From Saprospiraceae bacterium (GTDB taxonomy: Bacteria > Bacteroidota > Bacteroidia > Chitinophagales > Saprospiraceae), in the NCBI GenBank assembly GCA_020629035.1, contig JAHDEC010000018.1:1-64000 (forward strand): a stretch of 64,000 nucleotides of DNA, written 5' to 3'. How positions within the stretch are numbered: the first letter of the stretch is position 1; each line of letters starts with the position of its first letter. Position numbers and translations under genes: made by a program. The notes under the pieces were generated by a model. The model was given only the letters and a program-made list of their open reading frames with translations. It made no database searches and was not told where the DNA came from. This document shows positions 45,814-54,631 of the stretch, in pieces.

Positions 45814-47427
45814 ATGACGTCATTGGAAAAAAAGAAATTTAGAGCTGATATCTTTAGGCATTTAGACGGTATTGTCATTTGCCCGCTTGCGGATTCTCTA
45901 TTAAAACAAGGAGTTTGTGCTCAGATTTTAGAACACAAAAAAACCAGTTTATCCGAACTTACGGCTGCTTTTAAAGCAAATAAAGGTTACCTAAATGTAG
46001 CGCTAAGAGCTCTGTCTTCCCAAGGATGGTTAGATTACAAGATTACTGAGGAGGATGTTCTTATATCAGCTAATGATTCGACAGCCTTAGCTTTCAAATA
46101 CTTCCATTTATATGACGATGTCGTTAATCTGATGAAACTTTCAGAGCAATATCACCCTAGAAAATTTCAAGAAGTCCCGTTTAAGAAAATGCAAGCTATC
46201 ATCCAGCAATTTAAGGATGGTTATGGGATAAAAAGCGACATTGAACCGCAAGAAAAAGCAATTGTCAGTCAAATATCAAAACACATTGAAGGTGTATTAG
46301 TAGGACCGACTACTGTTATCTTAGGTATGGGAGGGATGTTTCAGCAATATTTCATGTCGACCAAATTTAAAGCAGAAGAGTACCACTCAGATCCTGACAA
46401 TTTTAACAAACTACTCAGCTTCCTGGCCTTTCTTGGCTGGTTTACAAAAACAGATGACACATTTGAGTTTACAAATAAGGGAGTCTTTTTTGCAAAACGA
46501 GCAAGTGCTTATGGTGTGACTGTTTCTTATATTCCAATGTTGAGGCACGCTGATCACCTTATGTTTGGGAATTTAGAAAATCGAAATTTGCACGATAAGT
46601 TTTCTGCGGAAATGCATGTTGATCGAAAAATGAATGTCTGGGGAAGTGGCGGAGCTCATGGTGCTTATTTTTCGCATATTGATGAGCTAGTGATTAAACT
46701 ATTTAATCGTCCGATCGAAGAGCAACCGAAAGGTATTTTAGATATGGGCTGTGGCAATGGTGCTTTTTTAATCCATCTCTTTGACATCATTGAGAAAAAA
46801 ACATTGCGTGGGCAGATGTTGGAAGAACATCCACTTATGTTGATTGGTGCAGACTATAACAAAGAAGCATTACAAAAATCGAGAGAAAATTTAATTAAAG
46901 CGGATGTTTGGGCGAAGCTTATTTGGGGAGACATTGGTGATCCTGACTTGCTCGCCAATGATTTAAAAGCTACTTATGACGTCAACTTAGTGGACTTACT
47001 CAATGTAAGAACATTTCTTGATCATAATCGAATTTGGGAAGAGCGCAATGGTGCTGAAAAACAAATAGCATTTAGTAATAAATCAACGGGTGCTTTTGCA
47101 AGCAAAGGCAAATATTTGTCTGGGAATGAGGTAGCAAATAATCTTTTCCAGCATTTTAAAAAGTGGAAACCATACATAGAAAAGTTTGGTTTAATTTTTA
47201 TTGAACTCCATACCATAAATCCGAGCTTGACATCGAAAAATATCGGCCTCACAGCAGCAACTGCCTATGATGTCACTCATGGTTTTTCGGATCAATACAT
47301 TCTTGAAATCGATGTCCTTCATGAGGTATTGGAGCGCTTAGGCTTATATAATGATACAGCCTTTTTTAGGAAATTCCCAAATCGAGAAACCGCAACAGTT
47401 TCACTTAATTATATTAGTAAAAAATAA
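45814..47427 (+). CDS. Large class I methyltransferase with N-terminal winged-helix-like regions, AprA-MT-like
   Basis: This 537-residue protein is not an ordinary small methyltransferase. Two winged-helix-like segments are seen (about 10-75 and about 170-235, with KANKGYLNVALRAL and FNKLLSFLAFLGWF). The SAM fold follows from about residue 305 (GILDMGCGNGAFLIHL, then LIGADYNKEALQKS). Further on, NVRTFLDHNRIW resembles a motif I associate with the AprA/GphH-type methyltransferase domains of polyketide synthases, here free-standing. No polyketide or non-ribosomal synthase gene is nearby. The substrate is unknown. It has its own promoter and is followed by galE. Confidence 0.65.
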   Translation: MTSLEKKKFRADIFRHLDGIVICPLADSLLKQGVCAQILEHKKTSLSELTAAFKANKGYLNVALRALSSQGWLDYKITEEDVLISANDSTALAFKYFHLYDDVVNLMKLSEQYHPRKFQEVPFKKMQAIIQQFKDGYGIKSDIEPQEKAIVSQISKHIEGVLVGPTTVILGMGGMFQQYFMSTKFKAEEYHSDPDNFNKLLSFLAFLGWFTKTDDTFEFTNKGVFFAKRASAYGVTVSYIPMLRHADHLMFGNLENRNLHDKFSAEMHVDRKMNVWGSGGAHGAYFSHIDELVIKLFNRPIEEQPKGILDMGCGNGAFLIHLFDIIEKKTLRGQMLEEHPLMLIGADYNKEALQKSRENLIKADVWAKLIWGDIGDPDLLANDLKATYDVNLVDLLNVRTFLDHNRIWEERNGAEKQIAFSNKSTGAFASKGKYLSGNEVANNLFQHFKKWKPYIEKFGLIFIELHTINPSLTSKNIGLTAATAYDVTHGFSDQYILEIDVLHEVLERLGLYNDTAFFRKFPNRETATVSLNYISKK

Positions 47428-47461
47428 GCGATCCAAACTCCCAAAAAGAGTTTTAAAGCCA

Positions 47462-47469
47462 TAGTTTTG
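47462..47469 (+). promoter_or_regulatory. -7 promoter box immediately before galE
   Basis: TAGTTTTG matches TAnnTTTG and ends four bases before the galE ATG at 47474. At the usual spacing the transcript would begin at or next to the start codon. Confidence 0.5.
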
Positions 47470-47473
47470 TGAT

Positions 47474-48511
47474 ATGAAAATATTAGTTACTGGAGGTACT
47501 GGATATATTGGAAGTCACACATTAGTTGATTTGATGGATAATGGCTTTGAAGTTATTTCTGTTGATAACCAATCAAACTCAGATATCGGAGTATTAGAAA
47601 ACATTAGATTGATTGCAGGGAAAAGTGTAAAAAACTATAGTATTGATCTATGTGATAAAGAAAAAACAAGGATCATATTTGAGGAAAATAAGATTGATGG
47701 AATCATACATTTTGCAGCATTTAAAAGCGTAAATGATTCTGTTTCCATGCCATTAGAATACTACCATAACAACCTAAATAGTTTGCTTAATGTGCTAAGC
47801 TTGATGAATGAGTATAAAGTAAATAACTTTATTTTTTCTTCATCTTGTTCTGTGTATGGTAATACCCAAGAATTACCAGTAACTGAAATGACTCCTACCC
47901 AAGAGGCCGAATGTCCCTATGCTAGAACAAAACAAATTGGCGAAAAAATCGTGGAAGAGTTTATTCTTGCAAATCCTTGGTTTAAGTCCATCTTACTTAG
48001 GTATTTTAATCCAGCAGGAGCGCATGAATCCTGCTTGATGGGAGAATCTCCTATAAACAAAGCAGCAAACTTAGTTCCTGTCATTACAGAGACAGGTATA
48101 GGCAAGCGAGATGCTATGACGGTTTTTGGTACTGATTATGACACAAGAGACGGAAGTTGTATCAGAGATTACATCCATGTTATGGATTTAGCCAATGCAC
48201 ATACCAAAGCATTACAATACCTAATAAACAACATACTTGATAAAGCAGAGATTATAAACTTGGGTATTGGCGAGGGCGTTTCAGTACTTGAAGCAATCAA
48301 AGCTTTCGAAACAACAAGTGGTCAAAAACTAAATTATTCCATCGGACCAAGAAGAGAAGGTGATGTAGTTGCTGTCTATGCAAACAAGCAAAAAGCAGAA
48401 TCATTATTGGGATGGAAACCGACTAGAACCATTGATGATATTATGCGCACTGCATGGGCTTGGGAGAAAAAAAGAAGTTCGCAAAAACGAAATAAATATC
48501 ATATTAATTAA
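47474..48511 (+). CDS. galE: UDP-glucose 4-epimerase
   Basis: GalE interconverts UDP-glucose and UDP-galactose, feeding galactose into surface polysaccharide. The 345-residue SDR enzyme has the NAD motif TGGTGYIGSH, IIHFAAFKSV, the SSSCSVYG strand with the catalytic Ser, and the YARTK pair (Tyr-x-x-x-Lys). RYFNPAGAHES and RDYIHVMDLANAH are typical of the family. The predicted promoter sits directly on the start codon. It precedes the surface-glycan region. Confidence 0.94.
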   Translation: MKILVTGGTGYIGSHTLVDLMDNGFEVISVDNQSNSDIGVLENIRLIAGKSVKNYSIDLCDKEKTRIIFEENKIDGIIHFAAFKSVNDSVSMPLEYYHNNLNSLLNVLSLMNEYKVNNFIFSSSCSVYGNTQELPVTEMTPTQEAECPYARTKQIGEKIVEEFILANPWFKSILLRYFNPAGAHESCLMGESPINKAANLVPVITETGIGKRDAMTVFGTDYDTRDGSCIRDYIHVMDLANAHTKALQYLINNILDKAEIINLGIGEGVSVLEAIKAFETTSGQKLNYSIGPRREGDVVAVYANKQKAESLLGWKPTRTIDDIMRTAWAWEKKRSSQKRNKYHIN

Positions 48512-48608
48512 TTTTAATATGTATAATCTTCTATCTTACTTGGTTTTATCTTGTACTGGTTCTGTAAATTAAATATTTAAAACAAGCCTGATTTTAATAT
48601 AAATTTCT

Positions 48609-48616
48609 TATTTTTG
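48609..48616 (+). promoter_or_regulatory. -7 promoter box of the S74-domain protein gene
   Basis: TATTTTTG matches TAnnTTTG exactly. It lies about 57 bases before the ATG at 48673 in a 161-base gap after galE. Confidence 0.55.
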
Positions 48617-48672
48617 GAACTAGTGTTTATTTTTCGGCACTAAGCTTTTTTCAAAAAACAATTTTCGTAATT

Positions 48673-50052
48673 ATGAATTATTTTAAGAGTACAATACTAA
48701 GCCTGTCAATTCTGTTTTTAGCAAACCATTCATTTGCACAAATTAAGGTGGTTGCACCGGATGGCGATGTAGGAGTGGATGTTGCTACACCATCAGCCAA
48801 ATTAGATATTAATGGTGCAATAAAAGTATCAGATTTAGTTAATGATAATGTGGCATCAGATGGTGTGATTCGATATAATGGAACAGATTTCGAAGGCTAT
48901 ATGGGAGGTGCTTGGAATTCTTTAACTAGTGGTGGAAGTGCAGCTACTCCTTGGGCTACAAGTGGTAATGATGTGTATTATAGCGGAGGAGCCGTTGGGA
49001 TTGGCATTTCAGCACCAGAACGGGTATTACACATGCGTGCAAATAATGCAAGTTTGAGAATAGACAGGCAAAGTAATGCTCCTGGATTTATTTTGGTAAG
49101 ATGGAATGGAGCTTACACAAACGCATTAAATTCTTACTCAGTTACTGCTCCCTACACCAGTTCTTTAGGTGGTTACTTTTCAATATCTGATAATGATGGT
49201 GCTGTGGTAGGAAGTGGTGACAGAAGGTTAATTATAGCAGATAATGGAGATGTTAGTATTGGAAGCAATTTAAGTCCAACACAAAAATTACATGTTGAGG
49301 GTGATGCTTACAAAACATCAGGTGGTACACAATGGGCTGGAAGTTCAGATAAACGATTAAAGAAAAATATCAGCAGATCTAATTTTGGATTAGAAGACAT
49401 CTTAAAGCTAAATCCTGTTAGTTATGAGTATAATGGCTTGAGTGGTACTGTCGATGGAGAGTTTCATGTAGGTGTTATTGCACAAGAGCTAAAGGATGTA
49501 TTTCCTCACATGGTTAGTGAATATGATTATTATACTGATGATGGTAAAGAAATTGAGAATGAAGAGGCACAAAGAACTTTTGAGAACACTTATTATGCAG
49601 TAAATCCTTCTGATCTACAATGGATACTTGTTTCAGCTATTCAAGAGCAGCAAACGCTACTTGAAGAAAAAGATGCTCAAATTGACAATCTTAATGAAAG
49701 ATTGGCCCAACTTGAACAAGCCGTTAATACCATTCTTGAAAAGGGTACAGGTAGCGCGAACCAAACAAATGTGACCTTGACACAGTATGATTTAGCATCA
49801 TTGGAACAAAATAGACCTAATCCTTTTTCTGGAAATACGAAAATTGATTATGTGATTCCTTCAAAAGCCAAAAGTGCTATTATGAGAATATTATCTCCAG
49901 ATGGCAAATTGCTCAAAACAGTAAGCATTGATCATGTTGGAGAAGGCACTTTAACAGTAAATGTGGAAGATATTCCTTCGGGCAACTACAATTATCAGTT
50001 AGTTGTTGATGGCTTTGTCGTTGAAACTAAAAAAATGTTGCTTTCTAAGTAA
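48673..50052 (+). CDS. T9SS-exported fibre-like protein with an internal S74 chaperone domain
   Basis: The 459-residue protein has a signal peptide (about 1-22, ending SFAQ). Beta-rich repeats follow with phrases typical of tail-fibre-like proteins (AVGIGISAPERVLHMRA, GDVSIGSNLSPTQKLHVEG). An S74 intramolecular chaperone domain occupies about 225-320 (SSDKRLKKNI at its start, FHVGVIAQELKDVFP inside). A coiled coil follows at about 330-360 (EEKDAQIDNLNERLAQLEQ). The last 80 residues are a type A T9SS sorting domain (RPNPFSGNTKIDY). S74 domains trimerise fibres and often cut themselves off. Here one sits between the passenger and the secretion signal, so self-cleavage would free the fibre from the signal. 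Confidence 0.85.
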   Translation: MNYFKSTILSLSILFLANHSFAQIKVVAPDGDVGVDVATPSAKLDINGAIKVSDLVNDNVASDGVIRYNGTDFEGYMGGAWNSLTSGGSAATPWATSGNDVYYSGGAVGIGISAPERVLHMRANNASLRIDRQSNAPGFILVRWNGAYTNALNSYSVTAPYTSSLGGYFSISDNDGAVVGSGDRRLIIADNGDVSIGSNLSPTQKLHVEGDAYKTSGGTQWAGSSDKRLKKNISRSNFGLEDILKLNPVSYEYNGLSGTVDGEFHVGVIAQELKDVFPHMVSEYDYYTDDGKEIENEEAQRTFENTYYAVNPSDLQWILVSAIQEQQTLLEEKDAQIDNLNERLAQLEQAVNTILEKGTGSANQTNVTLTQYDLASLEQNRPNPFSGNTKIDYVIPSKAKSAIMRILSPDGKLLKTVSIDHVGEGTLTVNVEDIPSGNYNYQLVVDGFVVETKKMLLSK

Positions 50053-50076
50053 GTAAAACACTAATCAAAAATACAT

Positions 50077-50107
50077 AAGCCTGCTCAAACAAGAGCAGGC
50101 TTTTTTT
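50077..50107 (+). terminator. Terminator of the S74-domain protein gene
   Basis: AAGCCTGCTC and GAGCAGGCTT form a perfect ten-base-pair stem with a six-base loop, followed by a T run. It begins 25 bases after the stop codon. Confidence 0.93.
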
Positions 50108-50173
50108 ATACAATTTATTAATATTCAGCCAAGCTTTGCAAATTACTTAGACTAGCCTTACTTTTACGCACAT

Positions 50174-50656
50174 ATGAAACTCAACATTATAAGCATCCTC
50201 GTTCTGTGTATTTTATGCACCAGTTGTTTGGTAGATTCCTCTTCAACTCCTAAGAAGAAAGTTAAGACGGAGCAAAAGCGAAAAAAGTCAAAAAACTATG
50301 CTAAGGCTTCCATTTTGACGATAGAAAAAACATCTATTAAAAAAGTCAAAAAACCTCTCCAGATCAATGATGAAATGATAAATATTACTGGATGGGCTTT
50401 TGATGATAAGAATAATGTCCCTGCTTCGGCAGTCCATGTTTTACTAAATAAAAAAGCATTCAGTTGTAAATATGGAATACCAAGAAAAGCAATAGCAAAT
50501 AAATTTGGGAAGAAAGTTTTAAATTCTGGTTTCAGTTGTAATATACCTGTTTCAAAATTGAATAAAGGCGTATATAATGTAGAGGTGAGAGTAACAGGTG
50601 CCAATGGAACTACAAGAAAAGTATCTCAACCTTACCCCAATCTGATTAGAATTTAA
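50174..50656 (+). CDS. Small lipoprotein with an Ig-like GWAxD domain
   Basis: This 160-residue protein has a lipoprotein signal (LCTSC, Cys about residue 18) and a Lys-rich linker (KKKVKTEQKRKKSK). A single beta-sandwich-like domain follows at about 60-158. The motif ITGWAFDDKNNVPASAV recalls Ig-like modules found beside surface-polymer enzymes. It is encoded 24 bases before the MBOAT gene, so it is likely the first gene of an acylation operon. The exact role is unknown. Confidence 0.65.
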   Translation: MKLNIISILVLCILCTSCLVDSSSTPKKKVKTEQKRKKSKNYAKASILTIEKTSIKKVKKPLQINDEMINITGWAFDDKNNVPASAVHVLLNKKAFSCKYGIPRKAIANKFGKKVLNSGFSCNIPVSKLNKGVYNVEVRVTGANGTTRKVSQPYPNLIRI

Positions 50657-50680
50657 TACTCAAATTGAAATCAAACTTTT

Positions 50681-52132
50681 ATGTTATTCAACTCATTTGA
50701 GTACTTTATCTTTTTTCCTATTGTTTTTATTGTTTATTGGTTTGTCCTTAATAAGCATTTAAAGCTTCAAAATGCTTTTCTTTTATTAGCTAGTTACTTC
50801 TTCTATGGCTGGTGGGATTGGAGGTTTTTATCACTTATTATATTTAGCTCTATTGTTGATTACACAATAGGGCTACAAATGTTTAGATCCGACCATCAAA
50901 AAAAGCGAAAACTCCTATTATTTATCTCACTAATAGTAAATCTAGGGTTCCTTGGTGTTTTTAAATACTATAATTTTTTTATTGATGGCTTTAATGCCAT
51001 GCTAGATGTTGCTGGCATGCAGGTAAATATGATGAGTTTAAACATTATTTTACCTGTTGGTATCAGTTTTTATACATTTCAGACGCTTAGCTATACCATT
51101 GATATTTATCGAAAAAAACTAGAGCCTACGAAGGATATTCTTGAGTTCTTTACCTATGTTTCATTTTTTCCACAATTAGTGGCAGGTCCAATTGAAAGAG
51201 CAACAAATCTATTGCCCCAATTTAAAATCGCTCGCCAATTTAATTATGAAAAGGCTGTAGATGGGACTAAACAAATATTATGGGGCTTCTTTAAGAAAGT
51301 AGTTATTGCTGATAGTTGTGCACCTATAGTTAATGATATATTTACCAATTATCAAGAGCTATCACCTATCATGTTAATCCTGGGAGCTATACTTTTTGCT
51401 TTTCAAATTTATGGTGATTTTTCAGGGTACTCTGATATTGCAATTGGCACATCAAGACTACTCGGTTTTAACCTAATGCAAAACTTTGCTTTCCCTTATT
51501 TTTCAAGAAACATGGGTGAATTCTGGAGACGTTGGCATATATCCTTATCTACCTGGTTCAGGGATTATTTATATATACCATTAGGTGGATCGCGTGGAAC
51601 CAAAATGCAATCTGTCCGTAATATTTTTGCCATTTTTATAGTAAGTGGTTTTTGGCACGGAGCTAATTGGACATTTATTGTCTGGGGCTTTTTGAATGCC
51701 CTCTTCATTATCCCTTCATTCCTAGCAGGAAGTAATCGAAACTATTTAAATGTTGTTGCATTAGGGAAAGTGCTTCCATCAATAAAAGAAGCATTCCAAA
51801 TACTGGTAACATTTTTACTTAGTTGCTTAGCGTGGATATTCTTTCGGGCTGCAAATGTTTCGGAGGCTGGTTTATATATCAAACGTATTTTTAGTTTCGA
51901 GAGTTTTGAACTTTCCGAATTAAGTTTAGCTGGCTTTGATGATTTTACATGGTTCTTGGGGCCTTTAATCTTATTGTTATTACTAACAGAATGGAAAAAC
52001 AGATCGAGGCAATATGGACTTACATTCATTTCTAAACATATTGCCATTCGCTGGGGATACTATATTATACTAATTTTGTTTTTGATTCAATATTGGGGCT
52101 CAGAACAGGACTTTATATATTTCCAATTTTAA
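50681..52132 (+). CDS. MBOAT-family O-acyltransferase (AlgI-like)
   Basis: The 483-residue membrane protein has about 11-12 helices. MBOAT markers are SYFFYGWWDWRFL near the start, PVGISFYTFQTLSYTID, the PQLVAGPIERA segment, GDFSGYSDIAIG, and FWHGANWTFIVWG with the catalytic His. AlgI-type proteins move an acyl group, usually acetyl, across the inner membrane for O-acylation of a polysaccharide. The SGNH protein downstream starts on the A of its TAA stop (TAATG), so the two are made together and should work together. The glycan acceptor is likely one of those encoded nearby, by inference. Confidence 0.92.
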   Translation: MLFNSFEYFIFFPIVFIVYWFVLNKHLKLQNAFLLLASYFFYGWWDWRFLSLIIFSSIVDYTIGLQMFRSDHQKKRKLLLFISLIVNLGFLGVFKYYNFFIDGFNAMLDVAGMQVNMMSLNIILPVGISFYTFQTLSYTIDIYRKKLEPTKDILEFFTYVSFFPQLVAGPIERATNLLPQFKIARQFNYEKAVDGTKQILWGFFKKVVIADSCAPIVNDIFTNYQELSPIMLILGAILFAFQIYGDFSGYSDIAIGTSRLLGFNLMQNFAFPYFSRNMGEFWRRWHISLSTWFRDYLYIPLGGSRGTKMQSVRNIFAIFIVSGFWHGANWTFIVWGFLNALFIIPSFLAGSNRNYLNVVALGKVLPSIKEAFQILVTFLLSCLAWIFFRAANVSEAGLYIKRIFSFESFELSELSLAGFDDFTWFLGPLILLLLLTEWKNRSRQYGLTFISKHIAIRWGYYIILILFLIQYWGSEQDFIYFQF

Positions 52133-53136
52133 TGAAGACCTATCTAAAATCGCTTCTCATTTTTTTTATAGTAAGCATCATTGTCTTACTTAGCATCTCC
52201 TTGCTAAAAAGTGGTGCAAAAGGAAATAAAGAATACATTGTCAAATACAATGATTTAGTTGAGAATCATCCTAAAACTAATACAATCGCCTTTGGATCAA
52301 GCCATGTATTTAGGCAGTTCAAACCAGATGAATTCGATCGAGTAACTAAATTGACCAGCTATAATTTAGGCACACCAGCAGCAGACGGTCTTCAAAACAT
52401 ATTCCTATTAGAAGAGTTTTTATGTAATTATGAGAATATAGAAAACATTGATTATGTTTTATTTGAGTATTTAGGTATAAATAAAATTAAAGGCCAGAAT
52501 CACCAAACATTAAGAAATAGTTATTATTTAAGCACTTCAACTTTACCTCTGATTTTTGAAACTTATGGCCCTTGGTATAAAGAACCAGGTTTGGGTTTTA
52601 TTAAAGCATACCTATTAAGAAAGCTGAGTTTTAAAAATATTTTGTTCAATACAGAAAAAAAACGTCTTACCAAGAAAAACACAAAATACTGTTTAAAAGA
52701 AAGAGGATATTTAGCCTTAGAAACAGACTTACGCGTTACAAAGAATGAAAAGCTAATTAGCAGGAAAAACTATTTTGATTCGCATGAGGAAGAACTTCTT
52801 GAAAAATTCGCAGGAAGAGATCGTCAGATTTCAATTAAGCAAAAAAACAAACCGATCTTAAATCGACTTAATCAATTATCCCTATTAAAAGAATACGAGC
52901 ACATTAAGTTTTTGATAGTTATTCATCCAATGTATCCTATGCTCAAAACTGATAGTTATAAAAATTTAGGGATACTAAATCTCTCTCAAAAAGACCATAA
53001 GTCTATTTTAAGTGAACCAAAAAATTACTTTGATAAAGGTCACCTGGGTAAGAAGGGAGCTAAAGCATTTTCAAATTCCTTGGGGAAATCATTTAATAAA
53101 CTTATGAAGAACAAAAGCAAAAGAAAAAATAAATAG
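52132..53136 (+). CDS. SGNH-like acyltransferase partner of the MBOAT protein
   Basis: This 334-residue protein has one N-terminal membrane helix (about 5-24) and a periplasmic SGNH-like domain. FGSSHVFRQF supplies the Ser and DKGHLGKKGAKAF supplies the Asp-x-x-His, as in AlgJ/AlgX-type O-acetyltransferases. I chose ATG 52132, which overlaps the upstream stop by one base, over a TTG 13 codons earlier. It would take acyl groups delivered by the MBOAT protein and pass them to a glycan. It converges on the next gene with a 48-base overlap. Confidence 0.78.
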   Translation: MKTYLKSLLIFFIVSIIVLLSISLLKSGAKGNKEYIVKYNDLVENHPKTNTIAFGSSHVFRQFKPDEFDRVTKLTSYNLGTPAADGLQNIFLLEEFLCNYENIENIDYVLFEYLGINKIKGQNHQTLRNSYYLSTSTLPLIFETYGPWYKEPGLGFIKAYLLRKLSFKNILFNTEKKRLTKKNTKYCLKERGYLALETDLRVTKNEKLISRKNYFDSHEEELLEKFAGRDRQISIKQKNKPILNRLNQLSLLKEYEHIKFLIVIHPMYPMLKTDSYKNLGILNLSQKDHKSILSEPKNYFDKGHLGKKGAKAFSNSLGKSFNKLMKNKSKRKNK

Positions 53137-53991
53137 CTCTCCTATTAAAAACCATAGCCTACTTGCCACACTTATGGTTGTTGCTTCTACAACATCAATA
53201 CTTAATAAACCTAGAAAAACGACAATTAGCCCTTCTCTCACACCAACTCCACCCGGAGCGACAATTGCCATAGCACCACTTGTCCCAGCAAAAGGGAACG
53301 TCAAAACAGCAATTAAAGAAAAGTTGATATCAAAGGTCAGAGCCAAGCACAAATAGTAAAAAGAAAGTCCCCACAAAAACCAGTTAAGCATAAAAACCGG
53401 AATTGATTTGATAGCCTTTAAAGGAGATATCGTAGGTATATTAATATCTTTTTTCAGTATCCATTTTACAGACCTCTCAATAATTATTTTAATGATTGGC
53501 AGAAAAATTAAACTTGTCAAAAACAACCAAATAGGTATGGCAGTGTATAATATTTTAAGTTGACTAAAGCCACCAGCTAACAGCAAACCTATACAACCTA
53601 ATGAGAATCCAGCCCAAATAGTAATGATCTGAGTTTGTAATGATACGGTAGACGCTACTTCCCGCTTAATAGGATACCTGGTGGCTATAAATTCTGCTTT
53701 ACCAAGAATAAGCAAAACCTTCCCAGGAATATATTTTGTAAAAATAGAAAGTCCAACAGAAGATATCGCATCTTTAATTTTTACTTTAAACCCATTTAGT
53801 GAAAGTAAATTCCACCATGTTAAGGCATTAGAGATCATCCCACAAAATAGAATCAAGAAAGAAAGTAAAAGATATGGATAGCTGTGGATAGTTGGGATGT
53901 TCAAATAATCAGCTCTATAAAGTGCGATTACAAGAAATATGAATGAGAGAATAACTAAATAATTAAATATACTTTTAGTTTTCAATGCCAT
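53089..53991 (-). CDS. Lysylphosphatidylglycerol-synthase-TM / UPF0104 family membrane protein
   Basis: The 300-residue protein has about eight membrane helices and fits the LPG_synthase_TM (UPF0104) family: FTKYIPGKVLLILGKAEF in the first half and APGGVGVREGLIVVFLG near the end. Members are flippase-like or anchor parts of lipid-modifying enzymes; there is no catalytic domain here. It is the last gene of a four-gene minus-strand operon with GT2, sulfotransferase and methyltransferase genes, all touching or overlapping. A lipid-linked-sugar flippase role is inferred from context. Confidence 0.82.
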   Translation of the reverse strand: MALKTKSIFNYLVILSFIFLVIALYRADYLNIPTIHSYPYLLLSFLILFCGMISNALTWWNLLSLNGFKVKIKDAISSVGLSIFTKYIPGKVLLILGKAEFIATRYPIKREVASTVSLQTQIITIWAGFSLGCIGLLLAGGFSQLKILYTAIPIWLFLTSLIFLPIIKIIIERSVKWILKKDINIPTISPLKAIKSIPVFMLNWFLWGLSFYYLCLALTFDINFSLIAVLTFPFAGTSGAMAIVAPGGVGVREGLIVVFLGLLSIDVVEATTISVASRLWFLIGELFIFSFAFVLHKFIK

Positions 53992-53992
53992 A

Positions 53993-54631
53993 TCAACTTG
54001 GTTTCTGGCAAAGAATCATAGTCCATGGCAAGGGTCTATTCTCTTTTAAAACCACAAAATTATTTTTTTTAATTAATGTTCTAAAACCTCTTGAAGACCA
54101 ATGGTTAACGTGAGTAGGTGTATTCCCAAAAGCTTTTAAATATTTCAATCTCACCATGTTTAAAGCTCTCCATAACGGTTCTCTTGGTACACTTGTTAAG
54201 AAAAGTCCTCCAGGTTTCAAAACACGGTAAATTTCTTCAAGACCTTTTTGATATTTATCAATGTGTTCTAAAACTTCACAACAAATGATCAAATCAAAAT
54301 GATTATCGTTAAACTTAATATCTGTAATATCTTCGAATTGAAATTTGACATTTGGCTTTTCTGATAACAATTGCTTTGATAAATCTAATCTATCATCATA
54401 AACATCAGTTAGATAAAACTTTGCATCTGGAAATTTTTGTATTACTTTTTCTGACACATGGCCTTCCCCAGCTCCAATCTCAATAACCTCTTGTGGTGTT
54501 TGATTACTAAAAGCATCATGCTCTAATAATTGAAGAATAGAATTAAAAAATCCTCCAACCAATTTCTGAGCAATCGATCCTTGGTTTTGGTATTTGGGCG
54601 ACTTAGCCGGTCTGTCAAACGTTTTGGCCAT
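53993..54631 (-). CDS. Class I SAM-dependent methyltransferase
   Basis: This 212-residue Methyltransf_11-type enzyme has motif I VIEIGAGEGHVSEKV at about residues 50-64, the acidic strand YLTDVYDDR, and ICCEVLEHIDKY. GGLFLTSVPREPLW follows. It starts at the last base of the sulfotransferase stop codon and is one base from the flippase-like gene, so the operon is tightly coupled. The acceptor is probably a lipid-linked or glycan substrate; this is inferred. Confidence 0.87.
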   Translation of the reverse strand: MAKTFDRPAKSPKYQNQGSIAQKLVGGFFNSILQLLEHDAFSNQTPQEVIEIGAGEGHVSEKVIQKFPDAKFYLTDVYDDRLDLSKQLLSEKPNVKFQFEDITDIKFNDNHFDLIICCEVLEHIDKYQKGLEEIYRVLKPGGLFLTSVPREPLWRALNMVRLKYLKAFGNTPTHVNHWSSRGFRTLIKKNNFVVLKENRPLPWTMILCQKPS

